From positions 7,165,688 to 7,229,687 of the forward strand of contig AP025069.1 in the NCBI GenBank assembly GCA_036186865.1: 64,000 nucleotides of DNA, given 5' to 3'. The notes under the pieces were generated by a model. It was given only the letters and a program-made list of their open reading frames with translations, did no database searches and was not told the DNA's origin. Origin of the DNA: Eustoma russellianum. Its lineage: Eukaryota; Streptophyta; Magnoliopsida; Gentianales; Gentianaceae. The position numbers and the translations under genes are program-made. This document shows positions 1-12,400 of the stretch, in pieces (the first letter of the stretch is position 1; every line of letters begins with the position of its first letter).

Positions 1-1118
1 GTTGTTTCTCAATTTGAGAAATTCAGATGTTGTTAGCCGAAATAGAATAGGAGGCATGTTGCTCAGTGAATCTTTCGTGGTGGCTGTGGTGGTTGAGTAA
101 CCTACCTCTTTCGTGGAGGAAATTCAGAAGCTATCTCAACCACAAGAGAAAGAAAATGACATTGGAAGATCTGATTGGCCAACTCTGTTGCAGATCTGAA
201 AGGAAGCCACACGCAAGAGCTGGTCAGGCCATGGCCCATATTTCAGAGGCCAAGAGAAAGGAAGGCTAACTTGGGGTGAACAAGAAAGGAAAGAAGATAG
301 CCAAGAAGTTCACCGGGAAATGCTACAACTGTGGCATTCAGGGGCATGCCAACAATGAAGATCGCTAGCCTAAGAAGAAGCAAACCAAGGTAAAGGCAAA
401 CATCGTTGATGCCATGGATGATTTGAACCTCTATGTGGTGGTCTCAGAGTGAAATGCTGTAGGGAACAAGCGAGAATGGTGGCTCGATACTATCGCCACG
501 AGACATGTTTGCTCTAGCAGAGAGATGTTCACGGAGTACTAATCCGAGAACAATGAACAAATTTACATGAAGTACTCAGCCTCATTGAAGATTGAACATA
601 AAAACCAAAATCTAAAACAGATGAATGCTTTGTTGATAAGTCCAAGCTTACCTCAAAACTTGTGAGGGGAAGTTGTTCTCTCAGCTAACTTCATTTTGAA
701 TAGAATTCTATCTAAGAAGATAGATGAAACCCCATACGAGATTTGGAAAAGCCACAAGCCTAGCTACAAATACTTGTCAGTGTGGGGGTGTCTGGAAAAG
801 GTTGATGTACCTAAACTAAGACAAGTGAAAGTTGGGCCTAAAACGGTTGACTGCATATTTATTAAACATGCAACTAACAGTAGTGCATATCGTTTCTTGG
901 TGGACAAATCAAATATTTCTGACATACATGTAAATGTAATCATGGAGTCGAGGAATGCAGTCTTCTTCGAAGATGTCTTTCCGAGGAAAGACAAAAATCA
1001 AGAAGAAACGAATATTAGAAAGCGAATGCGCGAGGTTGTGGACTGGGCTGCAGGCCGAGATGCGGGCTACAAACTACCGGCGGAGTTCTGCAGCAACAGG
1101 TGGGATCGTACCAGCTGA
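1..1118 (+). pseudogene. Ty1/copia gag-pol remnant, internally deleted
   Basis: Translation in several plus-strand frames gives copia pieces in order. The end of gag lies near 100-180, with FRSYLNHKRK and MTLEDLIGQL. A CCHC zinc knuckle starting CYNCGIQGHA lies near 320-360. A protease-like stretch WWLDTIATRHVC lies near 480-520, where the usual D-T/S-G has become DTI. The sequence then jumps to the C-terminal part of integrase, 696-1010 (TPYEIWKSHKPSYKYLSVWG). The integrase catalytic core, RT and RNase H are missing, and stops occur between the pieces. No LTR is visible at either side, so this is an old, internally deleted fragment. The family call is safe; the lineage is not determined. Confidence 0.8.
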
Positions 1119-1422
1119 GGTAAATTTTGTTTGAGTTTAAACTTCTCCAGGTTGTTAAGATAGGCTAAGGATAAATTTTAAAAAGTTGTCGAGATTTAAC
1201 CGTGCCGAGCTGACCTGAATTTTTTATGATCTGATTGCTAAGATTAAACAGTTATTTGATCTAATTGTTAAGGGCAGATCTGATATGGTTATATGATCCA
1301 AGGGTTAAAACCAAGCAGGTATCTGATCCTATGTCTGTGGTTGAACTGACTATAATAGATTGATCTCAGAATTTCTCTATCAATAGTGGCCAAGCTGACC
1401 TCTATAGACACTCACTTAGAAA
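1119..1422. other. Spacer, nothing recognised
   Basis: Non-coding DNA between the copia remnant and the duplicated block. No open frame, RNA gene or repeat could be assigned. Confidence 0.5.
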
Positions 1423-2215
1423 TCAAGAAGTTCTTCTCTTTCTCTTCAATCTCACTCTCTCTGCATAATCATCCTCCCGCATACACAAAAACTCTATGCA
1501 TTTCCAAGTAATCCGAGAATTTAGGACAACTTACAGGTTTGTTGAGTTCTTACGTTGCAGTGCCGCTTGTCTAAAATGACTCCGTTATATCTTCGGAGAC
1601 GATTGCTTTATCTAGTTTGGTACAGTATGCCAGAGCAATACGTCTTAAGGACAAAGTCATGTACACACCCCATACTGAGCTCTGCTTTTTGTTGAGCTCA
1701 GCTATTCGAGGGGTAACGCAGCACGGTTGTTGTACAATGTTGCCGAGGTGAGGCATGTTGTGTGCTAAGCTCTTCTGTTTTGCTGAGAACATTGGTTGTT
1801 CTGCAGTACTGCCATGCTGAGCTCTATTGGTGTGCTGAGCTCGACTAAAGCAGCGGACAACAAAACTATTCTATTGTCCTAAGGTGCTAAGGTCGGCAGG
1901 TCAACCATAAGTCTAGAACGCAAATAGACTTTCTTTGACTGGACTGATCTGATCTGACTGATCAATGTGACATCAATATAGCTTAACGAGAAGGGTGATG
2001 GCACAGAACTACTTTTCTAATATGCTATTATGTTCAGGTCAGCAGATCCGCTGACTGTTCAGAATGCAAACTCAATTGCGCTATCTGAACTATCTTAACC
2101 TGGCTGATCGTTCCAACCTGAACTAAGCTCGACAGGTCGGCCACTGCTTTATTTCGAAAGCAAACTGTACAGAAGTTAATTTTTTCTGACTTAAATTATT
2201 TCCAATAGAATATAT
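1423..2215 (+). repeat. Repeat R, copy 1 (LTR-like dispersed sequence)
   Basis: This stretch aligns along its whole length with 25608-26415 in the same orientation. Shared landmarks include a CT-rich start, TGCATAATCATCCTCC, TGCCGCTTGTCT and many GAGCTC/GAGCTG motifs. Similarity fades near ATTATTTCC at the right end. It has no coding potential. The size and the pyrimidine-rich start would suit part of an LTR, but no TG...CA ends or target duplication were found, so the class is unknown. It is interpreted as the left part of an old tandem duplication. Confidence 0.65.
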
Positions 2216-2835
2216 CCGTACTAAAAGTTTCCATACTACCGTTTCGATTTTGTTAATTATCATTTATATGGGTTTTCTAATTGTATCAACTAAGGGTTAA
2301 ATAGAAATAGTTTGAAGATATTTTAATTTTTTAAATTATGTTTAAGTCAAAGCAAGAAAAAAAAAATTTAGTCATAAGGATCATGTATTATTAGCCCTTA
2401 TAGTGATGACATTACTTGTCTCTAGCAATTGGGAGTATGTTTGCATGTATATGTGTGGCTCTTCCATCATAAGTGCGGGTTTAGGCATTTTTATTGCATA
2501 AAGAGCGGTCCTCTTTTCTTTTTAAAAGAATAAAAAATTAAAAGAAAAATGAAGAAAAGAAGATAAAGAAACTAAAGAAACCCTCTTGAGAGTCATAATT
2601 ATTCTCATTCGCCCACTTCTGTCTTAGAACAAATATTCATAATTAATAGATGTACCTTATTAACAGCAAAAAAATAACATGCTCGAGAACGAGTGATTTT
2701 ACATAATTTATGTTTTATGCATTGCTCCTTATACTTACTCTTTTACTCACTGTACATATTCCTTTCGATAGTTCAGCTCATTCTCTAACATTAGAAGAGC
2801 TAAACTTGTATTTGACTTAGTCACACATGGACTTG
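2216..2835. other. AT-rich spacer, no gene seen
   Basis: Low-complexity AT-rich DNA with homopurine runs near 2350 and 2520-2570. The second copy of the duplicated block lacks this stretch; there the space between repeat R and the next shared segment is filled by Tat2. Confidence 0.5.
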
Positions 2836-3335
2836 TGTACGGAAGTGAAGACAGGTTTTATATCATGCACTCGAGAGTACGCATTTCAGGAATGTAGCTT
2901 AACTCAGGTTTCTATAATCCTAAGTCTATGTGATGAACTTGAGATTAATATAACATGCTTACATACTGACTCACTGTGATTACATACTTGAGTCTATGAT
3001 GTGCTCTTACACGTTTACTCACGATTATTATCTCATGTCCTCTTTATGTAATTTGAAAATTGTTCGTGAATTACTATTTTAAAATAAGCGCATAGAAGTC
3101 TACAGGAGTCAAAAGTCAACAATGAATTACTATTTCAAAAACAGCACGTAGATATCTTCAGGAGTAAAAAGTCAACAATTATGTCAAAATCAATAGAAGT
3201 CCACACCAATAATGAATTTCCTAACACTTCAGAAGCAATTCATGACAAGTACAAATGGAACGAATTTCTCATACCGCTTTCCAGCACATGTACTGAGCCG
3301 GTCCATCATTACGGTCCTATATCTATAAGGACTCG
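2836..3335. repeat. Duplicated segment X, copy 1, left part
   Basis: Nearly the same as 29950-30455 in the same orientation, including GTGAAGACAGGTTTT, ATGCACTCGAGAGTACGC and CCATCATTACGG. The segment stops exactly at the Tat1 target duplication and resumes at 22715, so Tat1 split it. Non-coding except for its right edge, which belongs to an old Tat gag read on the minus strand. Confidence 0.85.
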
Positions 3336-3340
3336 TCCGT
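3336..3340. repeat. Tat1 target-site duplication, left (TCCGT)
   Basis: TCCGT directly precedes the outer end of the left LTR and recurs as 22710-22714 after the right LTR. The unoccupied paralogous site at about 30455 has a single TCCGT. Confidence 0.93.
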
Positions 3341-4167
3341 TGATGAAGCCGGATCTTCACCAAAGATCAAAGATGACATCAAATGAACGTCGTTAACTTA
3401 TTGTTGAGTATGTAGCTGGAATAGCTTCCTGGAAGTCCTGAACAAGGAAGCAGAAATCAGAGGTCCCGGGGGGATGACCCCGGGTAAAACCCTCTGACGC
3501 TCAAGTCAGTTTGGGCCATTTCTCACTGAGAATATAGTTTAGTGTGTGGAGTTAGAAAATTCTCACAGGTATTGGCTGAAGAGAAAGTTGGATGTATTAG
3601 CTCCAGGAGATAGGAAAATGGTCCATCCTTTTGCCACTCTACGTTAGCTTGCTTTTATTAGTTTCTCCCCCCCCCCCCTTGCCTCTGATAGCGAATGAGA
3701 CGTTTGCTTGGGGTAGAAAAGCTATGATGCCGTAGGTCTGCTGACATGACTAGTAGATCGGCTGATGTGACTAGTAGGTTGGCTGATGTGATCTTGGCGT
3801 GTACGCGTAGAACAACCCGATGTGTACTTTTCGTGAGCTGCACTTCTGTTTGATGGTCCCACACTTAGTATGACGCTATGCTTGATTCTTTTGCCGAAGT
3901 GCCAAACTAAGCTTTGCCAAAGTGCGATGTTGACTCTGGCTGAAGTGGTCTGAAGTGCAGCACTTGGGCGGAAGCTGAATTTGAAGTTGGTGCCGAGGTG
4001 CAATCCTTACATAATCTTCGATAATAAAATGGATGACATACAAGATAGCCGAAGTGCGGTCAAGGCTGAACAGCAATGCACGAATGCTGAACTGCAGGAG
4101 TTATATACTTGCACAACATCTGCCGTTTACTGTCGTTGACTAACAGAAGATTAATTCTGGTTTACCA
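3341..4167 (-). repeat. Tat1 3' LTR (left end)
   Basis: Pairs with 21912-22709. Plus-strand boundaries are TGATGAAGCC and GGTTTACCA. It carries a short internal duplication near 3750-3790 (GACTAGTAG...GGCTGATGTG) and a C-run at 3667 that the other LTR lacks, which explains its greater length (827 versus 798 bp). A TATA-like TATATAAC lies on the minus strand near 4100-4115. A GC-rich inverted repeat (CCCGGGG/CCCCGGG) lies at 3465-3484. Confidence 0.92.
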
Positions 4168-4183
4168 TTTGCTCCTAGATTTT
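4168..4183 (-). other. Tat1 polypurine tract
   Basis: Read on the minus strand, a purine-rich AAAATCTAGGAGCAAA directly abuts the 3' LTR. The same tract (AAATCTAGGGGCAAA) abuts the Tat2 LTR at 29043, which supports its role as plus-strand primer in reverse transcription. Confidence 0.75.
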
Positions 4184-4467
4184 CTGTGGCCGAGCCGAAC
4201 TGTGACTGCAGACAAATCTCATTCTGAAGAGTCCATAACGCGTCTTCATTAATTGAGCAGTTATCCCCCTATCTGCGCTATCTTTTCCACTAACTGCGTC
4301 TTTATTCTCATAACTAAGTCGTTATCCCTCTTTTTAATACAAGCGCCAACTCCAATGCCTCATCATTATTTTTTCGGCGATTTCAGTACCCGAGAAGAGG
4401 GAAAACACTTGAACCGTCACCTTTTCGATTTTCGAACGAAAAGTTGCAACTTTTGTGTTTTTCTTTC

Positions 4468-4476
4468 TATAAATAG
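4468..4476 (+). promoter_or_regulatory. TATA box of the Tat1 antisense gene
   Basis: TATAAATAG lies about 255 bp before the ATG at 4731 and about 150 bp before a putative 5'UTR intron, in a CT-rich leader. The related Tat2 element has the same TATAAATAG on its antisense strand at 28771-28779, in the same place relative to its LTR. The promoter role is inferred; the match and its conservation are seen. Confidence 0.65.
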
Positions 4477-4620
4477 GGGTGCTGGTCCTAATCCTTTTTC
4501 CTTTCTTTTCCTTTGCTCCACAAACGCTGCTCTACTATATTGCTTTATTTCTTCGTCTTCGAAGCTTGTCTCCGTCCTTATTCTGGCGCTCTTCCTTTCA
4601 GCTGAACCCTTAAATCTTTT

Positions 4621-4690
4621 GTAAGCTTTTCTTCTTCTTACTCATCGCTTTTGTTATTCCATCCTCTTCTTCTTCGGATTCCCAAAACAG
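4621..4690 (+). other. Putative 5'UTR intron of the antisense gene
   Basis: A 70-bp pyrimidine-rich stretch with a GTAAGC donor and a CAAAACAG acceptor sits between the TATA box and the ATG. Its size matches the three coding introns further on. It is non-coding, so no reading-frame test is possible. Confidence 0.5.
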
Positions 4691-6650
4691 ATCGGCTCAT
4701 TCTTACCCAGCTGATCTGGAGGGTGACCAGATGGTCCAATCTAGCCACGAAAGGTCAGATTCCAGCGAGGACAACCGTCCTCTAAGGAGGTTGCGCCTTG
4801 CAGGTGAACCTTCTAAGGTTGCCTCTACCTCTTCTTCGATAGTACCCCTGTTGTCCATTGACAGGGGTTCACCTTCTCCGATAGTGCAAAGTTCAGCCTG
4901 CACTTTAAAAAATGCTGACCTTTCCAGATTTTGTAATGAGTTTAACATAGATAGAGATACTTTTTCCCCAATTTTGCCTCTTCCTCATCAGACTGCCTAT
5001 GATCCACCTGCTGGGTATGAGGCAGTTTACGAAGAGTACTTCAAATCTGGGTTCGACCTTCCTGTTCCTGGACCTTTTTTTCATATCCTTGATTTTTATA
5101 ATCTTAGATTACCTCAAATCATGCCCAACGGCTTGAAGGTCATTGCCACCTATCAGCTCTACCTGAGAGCAACTGAGGCAGAATTTGACCTAGCCGTCTT
5201 CAGGGGAATGTTTGTGTGCAAACACAAAGAAAGCTGGTATTACTTTAGTAGGAGACATCCTAATAAAGTTATTAACCATGCCATAAACATCCCCTCTTCC
5301 ACCAAAAATAGGAAGGGCCGCTTCTTCTTCATCAAAGATGTAGGATTACCTGAATAAACCCTCTGGATATCCGGCCCTGCCGATAACAAGAGGCCAAGCG
5401 AAAAAGCCTGCGATGAAGCCTCAAGGTTACTGCACCTTCCCCAAGCCATAGACTGGAAAATGGTGGATAGGTCGGTTGTGAAGGCTGCCCACCTGGACCA
5501 TATGTGGCCGTCCCATCAGTTTGAAACCCCTGGCTCCTTTGCTTTAGCCTTGATTTTGGGTATGTATTCATACTCTAGATACCCCTGACTTTTCTTGATG
5601 TTGCTTATGTTTTTTGACTGATCTGCTGTTGTATCTTGCAGGAACCATGGTGTCGGAAAATTTCAACAAACTGAAGAAACTGGTTCCCAAGAAGAGGAAG
5701 AGAGAGGATGGACAACCATCCCCTTCTGCTCAGCCGTCCATCAAGACTTCTGCTGAAGTGCAGGCTCTGCCTGCTCCTCTAGTCTCTCCTCCACCCAAAC
5801 AAGGTAAAAATGAGCAATTTTGACGTTGATGCCTTTTTTCTTTTATTTCAGCACTTTTAACTTGAGTTTTTGTTGCAGCCAAAACTTCAGTTGACACTTC
5901 TTCTGCTGCAGCCAAGAAACCTGTTCAGGCTGCAGCTCAGCCTCTGAAGAAGAAAGCTTCTTAGGCCCCAGCCTTGCCCCCAAAATCAGCTGCAAAGGCT
6001 GGGGCAGGTACCAAGAAGACTGCTCCTCCTCCCAAAGTCATCTTCAAGGCTCCACAAGCCAAAATTACTCCCCCTGTTGTGCCAACAAGTGTCGCTCCAG
6101 CTCCTGCTGTGCCGGTTTTTGCTCCAGCTCCTGCTGCATCAAGTTATGTTGCAGCCTCGGCGGCATTAAATTCTTTTCCAGGGGAGTTAATCATCAGGGA
6201 TCCAAAAGATGCCCCCACTGGAGTTGTTATAACCACAGGGGAAGATGCTCCTCAGCATCCTCTTCGGAAGGCTCCATCTGAGGGAGAACCCTCTCATCAG
6301 CACCGTCGATCTTAGAAGAACCTGGTGTACCACTTTGCTGACACTGCTACCAATCCAGGGGTGGCAAGAAAATTGGCTGATCTGCCAGTGCTGCCCATGG
6401 ATTGGAACCTCTTTGCCCTCCAGGACTGGGATTCTACTCTCAACACATACTTCAGAAACATGTCCATGGTAAGTTTCTTTCAAAATTTTCAATCTTTTTA
6501 CTTAGATTATCGAGAAATTATTTGACCATGTTGGTTGTTGCAGTATTGAGCTGAAGAATGTGACATGCTGAGAAGAGCAGAAGAGATGCGCAACATGGTG
6601 GTAGAACTCTCTGAAAACAATGCCGACTTGAAGAAGGCTAATGAAAAGTT

Positions 6651-6655
6651 GGCTG
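6651..6655. repeat. Copia1 target-site duplication, left (GGCTG)
   Basis: GGCTG at 6651-6655 is repeated at 14929-14933, directly flanking the two LTR ends. Confidence 0.93.
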
Positions 6656-8100
6656 CGTTAGTGTATGTGCCCTAGGCCATGATTTGGATATTTATGTTAT
6701 GCATTTATTATTAATAAAAGAGGTTTTATTATCATTATTGTTGGTTAGTATGTTACACAATTTTGATATATGTCCCTGATTCATTATTGTTATGGAGATA
6801 AAATAATTTATAATCAGTATGAGTACTGATTTGATAATCATGAGATGATTATGTGTATGGTGATACGAATCAATCTCATAGATACTTGTTAGAGAACAGT
6901 GTATTGGATAGACCCATCATGAGATTGCTACATGGATAAGCATCATAAGTAAATCTCATGATAGTCATTTTTTAATCCTTTGACTTGAGATTGTCATAGT
7001 TTCCAACATAAGGACTATTATATTTTGACATGATCAAACGTTATCTGTAACTGGATAATAATAAAGGTCATGATTGAATGTGATAGAAATTATGTACAGG
7101 ATATTGAACAATCAAGATAGAATTTGTCCCTCTCTTTTGAGAGAGATATCTTTGGGCCCCTCGATTAGTGAGACTGTGAAATGCATGGCCGTGCTCAAAT
7201 GAATTGATAGTGTGATCAATATCATTTGTTTTATCAGTCTACATAGAGATCGAGTAATCATATGTTTGAACTATATAGGTATGACGCTGACCATGACTTA
7301 TGTTCAAACTAGATATCGTGTGACAAATGGATTAATGCATGCACTATTATTAGGCTAGTTGGACTTTACTCGTATTAATTGGGTAGTTGTAATGCCTTGC
7401 TAGAGGCCAATTACGACTTGTTGGTTTAATAGAGATTCAATCAACTGCCAATTAATATGGGCCTATCGGGTCACACACAAGAATGCATATGGCTGAGATT
7501 AATAATATTAATATTGGATATTAATTATTATTATTATTATTATCGTTTTTTAATATTAATAATATTAATATTGGATATTAATTATTATTATTATTATTAT
7601 TAATTTCGTTTTTTATGTATATATTTATATCATCGGATAATAACAGAGAATCCATATTTGATATGGATTTTGATTTGTTTTATCTAATCCTAACAGAATC
7701 CGCATCTGGTACGGATTTTGATAGCGTTAACAAATCCGATCTGCAATCGGATTTTGATATCTATATATATGTATGGAGCTTGGCGTATCTCATACACCAA
7801 GCAATTAGAAAAATGAAAGAACAGAAAACGAAACCCTAGAATCGTTTTTGAGAAAAACGAGTTCTTCAGCCGCGCCGTTTGAAGAGCTAGCACTCCGAGG
7901 CTGAAGCGTTTGTGTGGATACCGACAGAGGGTGTTCGTGATTTTGCACCTCTTCCATCTGCAGACTTCGAATCTACGGAGGTAGTTTTTGATTTCTTTTG
8001 TCGAATTAAACGAACAACATGGATCCTTGGTAGGAAATCGAAGATCAAAATTTTTTTTTCCGCTACGCGTTTGGCAGTGATCTCGGTTGATTTCCTAACA
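6656..8100 (+). repeat. Copia1 5' LTR
   Basis: Starts CGTTAGTG (the other LTR has the expected TGTTAGTG, so T to C here) and ends CCTAACA. It contains a duplicated block of ATTAATAATATTAATATTGG followed by ATT-triplet runs near 7495-7610. TATCTATATATATGTATGG near 7760 is a possible TATA region. Confidence 0.95.
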
Positions 8101-8101
8101 G

Positions 8102-8114
8102 TGGTATCAGAGCC
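8102..8114 (+). other. Copia1 primer binding site (tRNA-iMet)
   Basis: TGGTATCAGAGCC follows the 5' LTR by one base. It is the usual complement to the 3' end of initiator methionine tRNA used by plant copia elements to prime minus-strand DNA. Confidence 0.92.
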
Positions 8115-8796
8115 ACTTGTTGATTTCGTTTAAATCGATTATATCATGCTTATGTGATTATATGTTTACTGTTTTCGTATAGCATGATATGTACAAAAAC
8201 CCCAACTCGGATTTCATATGATGAGAGAAGAATGGTGTTTTTCAAATCGTTTTCATGAGATGATTTGTATACGGCGGTTTTCGTTTGTCATGTGATGATC
8301 AAAACCGATTCTGTTTATATTAGATATAAACATACGCTATGTGTAAAACCTTATTCGAATCTCATCTGGTGAGAGCGGATTGATGTTTTCAATTCGTTTT
8401 CATGAGACGTTATGATTCGAGATTGTTATATGTGATATAAAGTTTTTGTTTTTCATGTGATGATAAAAAACGATTACTTTTATATCGATATGAACAACCG
8501 ATAATGATTCTGTAAGAGTTATGCATATTCAAAACATACAGATTATCAATTCGATTGATGATTCTGTTTTCGGATTTCGAATGGCAGATTGATCCTGTTT
8601 CGGATTTCGAACTGCAGATTATCAATTCGATTGATGATTCTGTTTTGGGTTTTGAATGATAACTCTCGGTTCGATCGGTGCTTCTATAAGGGCTTACACG
8701 TATTCAAAACAGTAAGATCGTTAATATGATTGACGCGTCTGTGTTAGGGTTTCGAAAAGAAAATTATCAATGCGATTGATACTTTCTGTTTGTCTT

Positions 8797-8875
8797 CGAG
8801 GGGCGCTGCCCCTCGACCCCGCCTAGGGGCTCTGCCCCTCGGACCTCGCCCAGGGGCGCTGCCCCTCGGAACCCT
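8797..8875 (+). repeat. GC-rich hairpin repeats in the Copia1 leader
   Basis: Three units about 27 bp apart carry GGGGC[G/T]CTGCCCC, each self-complementary (for example CGAGGGGC and GCCCCTCG around a 3-base loop). They stand out in an AT-rich leader about 0.7 kb before gag. The units are seen; a role in RNA folding or packaging is only a guess. Confidence 0.75.
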
Positions 8876-9484
8876 GGTCTCATGAAGATCATATTTAGTT
8901 TGGTCATGCTATGTCACGTTTACATATTTATCATTTTGTATGAGATGCGTGGATGATATATTATATATGCATATAGGATGCTACGATATAGTGATATGCA
9001 ATGCAAGACATAAACTAAGTTGAACCCTCATTAATAATTTAAGTCTTGATGCCATCCATGTCTTAAACACCTATTAAAATTGGGATTGTATTAAAGTAGG
9101 TATTGCCAAAGCAATGTGCTTAAAACATTCCTAGCTACGTAGGATGAGTAATAGTGCTACTCATATGTTTAAAATTGGTTAGACTTCATTGGGCTATCAA
9201 AACGGTTTTGGGCCCAAGGCATTAGATGGAATCTAACATACAATGATATATGATGTCATTATTCCATAAATTCTAAGAGTTACATGAGATGTAATTGGTA
9301 AAGATGTTACCTACCTAAATAACTTAATTTTAAGCGTCATGCCAAAGCTGAGTTTAAAATTAAGTCAAATATGGATCTTAGCTCACTAAAATATTTCTTT
9401 TGAGGGTTGTGTTTTAGAGGGAGTTTTATAAATTTTAACCTCATTATTAATAAAGTTTTACTTTGCATGTTTTGTAGATCATAA

Positions 9485-12400
9485 ATGGCTGCTAATAACA
9501 ATCCCACCTTATCGCTGCGATCTATCCTTGAGAAGGAAAAACTAAAAGAATGTGGGACTAATTTTGTTGACTGGTTTCGAAACTTGAGAATTGTTCTCAA
9601 GCAAGAAAAGAAGTCCTACGTGCTCGATGACCCTGTCCCTGAACCCCCTCCTGCTGATGCTTCTGTTGCTGTTAAGAACAAGTATAAGAAGCATGTTGAA
9701 GATTCCAATGACATAGGATGTCTAATGTTGGCAACTATGTGTCCAGGACTTCAGAAAGACCTGGAACGCTTAGAAGCTTATGAGATGAGTGTGCATCTCA
9801 AACAAGCTTTCCAACAACAGGCTAGGCAGGATAGGTTCGACACCGCTGTTGCACTTTTTGACTGTAAGATGTCTGAAGGTGAATCTGTTAGCGCTCATGT
9901 TCTGAAGATGAAAGGCTATATAGATCACCTTGCAAGATTGGATATCCCCTGAGTTTGGAACTCGCCACGGATTTGATCCTACACTCTTTGCCTAGCAGTT
10001 TTTCTCAGTTTGTCATGAACTACAATATGAATAATATGGAAAAGTCCATTCCTGAGCTACATGGTATGCTCAAAACTGCTGAGGGGAATATCAAGAAGCC
10101 TACCCATGTATTGAGTGTCAATACCAAGCTAATGAAAAAGAAAGCTAAAGGCAAGGGTCCGGCTAAAAGTGCAAAGGGTGCAAAAGGGGCAAAGGGTCAA
10201 GCTAAACCGAAACCTGGTCCCAAGGCAAAGGTTCCTAAGGAAGGAACTTGTTTCCATTGCAACAAGCCTGGGCATTGGAAAAGAAATTGCGATGCTTATT
10301 TGGAAGAGTTGAAGAAGCTGAAGGGTAGTACGACTACATCTTCAGGTATTTATGTTATAGAAATTAATTTATCTTCTTCTTCTTCCTGGGTATTAGATAC
10401 TGGATGTGGATCCCATATTTGTACAAATATGCAGGGGCTCGAAAGGAGTAGGATGCTGAAGAAGGGCGAGGTGAACCTACGTGTTGGCAATAGAGCAAGA
10501 GTTGCTGCTATAGCTGTAGGGACCTATGAGCTTGTCTTGCCCAATGGGCTTTTGTTAGCTTTAAACAATTGCTTTTATGTTCCTACTATGAGTAGGAATC
10601 TTATTTCAGTGTCTGTTTTGGATGATGAAGGTTATTCATTTTTTATTAAAAATAAGAAGTGTTCTATTTTTGATAAAAATGACTTGCTTTATTGTATTGC
10701 AAGTAGTTATAATGGCATTTATGTCCTTAACCTTGATGATTCCAATGACAGTAATATTTATAACATATCTTCAAAGAGAACTAAGCCAAATGAACTAAAC
10801 CCTGCATATTTATGGCATTGTCGCCTTAGCCATATAAATTAGAAGCGCGTATCTAAACTCCATCAAGATGGATTATTAGATTCATTTGATTTTGAATCAT
10901 TTGAAAATTGCGAGTCTTGTTTGCTTGGAAAGATGACAAAGACTCCTTTTACTGGACATAGTGAAAGGGCTAATGACTTATTGGGCTTGGTACATACAAA
11001 TGTATGCGGCCCAATCGGCATTAGTGCCAGGGGAGGATTTCAGTATTTCATTACTTTTAGTGATGATTTCACTAGGTATGGCTATGTCTACCTAATAAAA
11101 CATAAGCATGAGTCTTTTGAAATGTTTAGAACTTTTCAAAATGAAGTACAAAATCAACTTGGTAAGACAATTAAAACCCTTCGATCAGATCGAGGTGGTG
11201 AATATTTGAGCCAAGAATTTGACCAACATCTAAGAAATTGTGGAATCGTTTCACAGTTGACTCCTCCAGGAACTCCACAATGGAATGGTGTTTCTGAAAG
11301 AAGAAATCGGACTTTATTGGATATGGTTCGATCTATGATGGGTCAAGTAGATCTTCCTTTATCCTTTTGGGGTTATGCCTTGGAGACAGCTGCATTCATT
11401 TTGAACCGTGTACCATCTAAAGCGGTTGAGAAGACACCATATGAGATGTGGACTGGTAAGAGACCCAGTTTGTCTTTTCTTAAGATTTGGAGTTGTGAAG
11501 CTTATGTGAAAAGATTAATGTCAGATAAGCTAGCTCCAAAATCTATCAAATGTATTTTTGTGGGGTATCCTAAAGAAACTAAAGGGTACTATTTCTATAT
11601 TCCCTCAGAGAACAAAGTGTTTGTTGCTCGAAATGGAGTCTTTTTGGAAAAGGAGTTTCTCTCCAAGAGAACAAGTGGGAGTATAGTACAACTTGAGGAA
11701 ACTCAAGTTCCACAAGATATCGTTGAACCGTCTTTAGAGACAATTTCAGAACCACAAACAGTTGTGGAGCCTGAAAATGTAACACAAGTCCAACGCAGAT
11801 CTGATAGGATACATCGTCAGCCAGAGAGATACGGATTTCTTGTGACTGATGATAGTGAAGTTATGCTCATAGATCAAGATGAGTCTACTACCTATCAGGA
11901 AGCTGTGTCAGGTCCAGATTCAGATAAATGGCTTGGAGCCATGAATTCTGAGATGCAATCCATGTTTGATAACCAAGTTAGGTCTTTAATTGATCCTCTA
12001 GAGGGTATTAAGACTATTGGTTGCAAATGGGTTTTCAAGAAGAAAACTGACATGGATGGAAATGTGCAAACCTACAAAGCAAGGCTTGTGGCTAAAGGTT
12101 TCAAGCAAACTCATGGTATAGACTATGATGAAACCTTTTCACCAGTAGCTATGTTTAAGTCTATTCGAATTCTCCTTGCCATTGCAGCATACTATGATTA
12201 TGAGATATGGCAAATGGATGTCAAAACTGCTTTCCTTAATGGAAATTTACTCGAGGATGTGTACATGACACAACCTAAGGGTTTTATAAATCCTGAGAAT
12301 TCAAAGAAGGTTTGCAAGCTTCAAAGGTCCATCTATGGATTGAAGCAATCATCTCGAAGCTGGAATCTTCGTTTTGATGAAACAGTTAAGAACTTTGGTT

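Noticed and set aside
1571..1792. Minus-strand ORF in repeat R, also partly at 25880-26080
   Set aside because: Present in both repeat copies but with different frame lengths and no conserved protein.
3658..4076. Minus-strand ORFs in the Tat1 LTR, also 22215-22656
   Set aside because: LTR sequence; the frames differ between the two LTRs because of indels.
4253..4624. ORF of 123 codons upstream of the antisense gene
   Set aside because: It spans the TATA box and leader and has no family resemblance; chance opening in CT-rich DNA.
4703..6492. Several minus-strand ORFs opposite the antisense gene
   Set aside because: Shadows of the plus-strand exons; the plus-strand reading has the domain match, coiled coil and splice sites.
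7690..8133. Short ORFs in the Copia1 LTRs (also 14445-15098)
   Set aside because: They recur in both LTRs, cross LTR ends and lack any family match.
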